From RUG11788 sp964578175 (lineage in GTDB: Bacteria > Bacillota_I > Bacilli_A > RF39 > UBA660), in assembly GCA_964578175.1 (NCBI GenBank), contig CAZOBH010000037.1, forward strand, positions 1-6,516: a stretch of 6,516 nt of DNA. The letters are read 5' to 3'. This document shows, piece after piece, positions 5,777 through 6,516 of this stretch. The stretch's first letter is position 1, and every line of letters begins with the position of its first letter. Under the pieces are notes generated by a model, which saw nothing but the letters and a program-made list of their open reading frames with translations, was not told where the DNA came from and made no database searches. Both the position numbers and the translations under genes were made by a program.

Positions 5777-6494
5777 TAAGTTATTTTTATTATTTATAAT
5801 TTTTTCTTTTATTGGATTTATTGTAGAAGAAATTATAGTATCAATAACTACAAAAGAAGTAGTTAACAGAGGTTTCTTAATCGGACCTATACTTCCAATA
5901 TATGGTTTTGGCGCATTATTTATTATAAAATTTTTAGGTAAATATCAAGATGATTTAATAGTATTATTTATTTTATCTTTTGTAATCTGTGGAACACTAG
6001 AATATTTAACTAGTTTCTTATTAGAAAAGATTTATAAAGTAAGATGGTGGGACTACTCAGACAAAAAATATAATGTTAATGGAAGAATTACTTTACCATT
6101 CACCTTTATGTTTGGACTAGGTGGAGTAATAATTATGAAATTGTTTTATCCAGTTATCATCAAGTTATTAAATAGTACTCCAGAAAATATACTAATAATC
6201 GTATCAATAATAATATTCGTAATAACATTAGTAGATACGATAATATCAGCTAATATAACTTATAATATTACAAGTACTGCAAAGAACTTATATTCAAAAT
6301 TACCAAAAGATAATACTGATGAAATTAAAAATAAAGTATTTAAAGTACTTAAAGATAATTACTTTACTAGAAGAGTTATGAAATCTTTCCCAAATTTAAC
6401 TTTTATAAAGAATTCTTTTATAAAAATTAAGAATGGAGTAAAAAATACAGAAAGACAAATTAATAATAAAATAAGAAAAAAGAAAAAAGCATAA
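5763..6494 (+). CDS. CmpB-family membrane protein (putative ABC transporter permease, PF06541-like)
   Basis: This 243-residue integral membrane protein has about five hydrophobic segments (near 6-27, 38-58, 64-88, 110-134 and 142-165) and a basic cytosolic tail of about 75 residues ending in RKKKKA. Family signatures are visible: NRGFLIGPILPIYGFG (35-50), GTLEYLTSFLLE (77-88) and RWWDYSDKKYNVNGRI (94-109). These match the group annotated as 'putative ABC transporter permease' (CmpB/DUF1113). The name should be treated with caution, because no ATP-binding cassette protein is encoded nearby and I know of no demonstrated transport. ATG 5763 is preceded by AAAGGA (5752-5757) with a 5 nt spacer, all inside the HD gene, and the reading frames overlap by 14 bp. 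The overlap points to translational coupling and a shared function. The membrane protein could anchor or feed substrate to the HD enzyme. The last codons form the 5' arm of the terminator. Confidence 0.85.
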   Translation: MVEFSKLFLLFIIFSFIGFIVEEIIVSITTKEVVNRGFLIGPILPIYGFGALFIIKFLGKYQDDLIVLFILSFVICGTLEYLTSFLLEKIYKVRWWDYSDKKYNVNGRITLPFTFMFGLGGVIIMKLFYPVIIKLLNSTPENILIIVSIIIFVITLVDTIISANITYNITSTAKNLYSKLPKDNTDEIKNKVFKVLKDNYFTRRVMKSFPNLTFIKNSFIKIKNGVKNTERQINNKIRKKKKA

Positions 6495-6510
6495 ATTACT
6501 ATGCTTTTTT
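6483..6510 (+). terminator. intrinsic terminator of the HD-CmpB unit
   Basis: A perfect 11 bp inverted repeat (AAAAAAGCATA at 6483-6493, TATGCTTTTTT at 6500-6510) encloses a 6 nt loop and ends in six T. The stem has only two G-C pairs, but the T run is good. The 5' arm includes the final Lys/Ala codons and the TAA stop. Because the arms are A-rich and T-rich, it could also end transcription arriving from the right. Confidence 0.75.
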
Positions 6511-6516
6511 AATTTA

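Overview
The window is very AT-rich, uses standard bacterial Shine-Dalgarno sites and TAA/TAG stops, and shows no in-frame TGA read as Trp. It carries families typical of low-GC Firmicutes: an S-box (SAM-I) riboswitch, a Gram-positive MMPL exporter, a TetR_C_7-type regulator and a CmpB-family membrane protein. It looks like a chromosomal segment from a low-GC Bacillota, such as a gut Bacilli/Erysipelotrichia-like or Clostridia lineage. The exact taxon cannot be read from the sequence. No tRNA, rRNA, CRISPR array, transposase or phage gene is visible.

Left edge (1-400, minus strand): a SAM-I riboswitch aptamer (265-358) is followed by an intrinsic terminator (226-256) that can be swapped for an antiterminator. 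It controls a 52-residue lysine-rich small protein (34-192). A second gene, cut by the window edge, may start right behind it. The small protein is not recognisable, but its riboswitch ties the operon to methionine/SAM homeostasis.

Centre (391-4643): a 1356-codon MMPL/RND-superfamily exporter on the minus strand is divergent from a TetR-family repressor on the plus strand, a usual layout for a regulator and its target pump. The 182 bp between them contain a 24 bp imperfect palindrome and a second copy of its half-site about five helical turns away. The exporter keeps both Asp-Tyr proton-relay pairs. Its second extracytoplasmic domain is interrupted by roughly 710 residues made of nine degenerate repeats of about 80 residues, the most unusual feature of the window.

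Right part (5205-6516, plus strand): an HD-domain phosphohydrolase-like protein overlaps by 14 bp a five-helix membrane protein of the CmpB 'putative ABC transporter permease' family. The overlap indicates translational coupling. An intrinsic terminator whose 5' arm lies in the last codons closes the unit.

The most interesting targets are the repeat-expanded exporter, the SAM-regulated small protein with its unseen downstream gene, and the coupled HD/CmpB pair.
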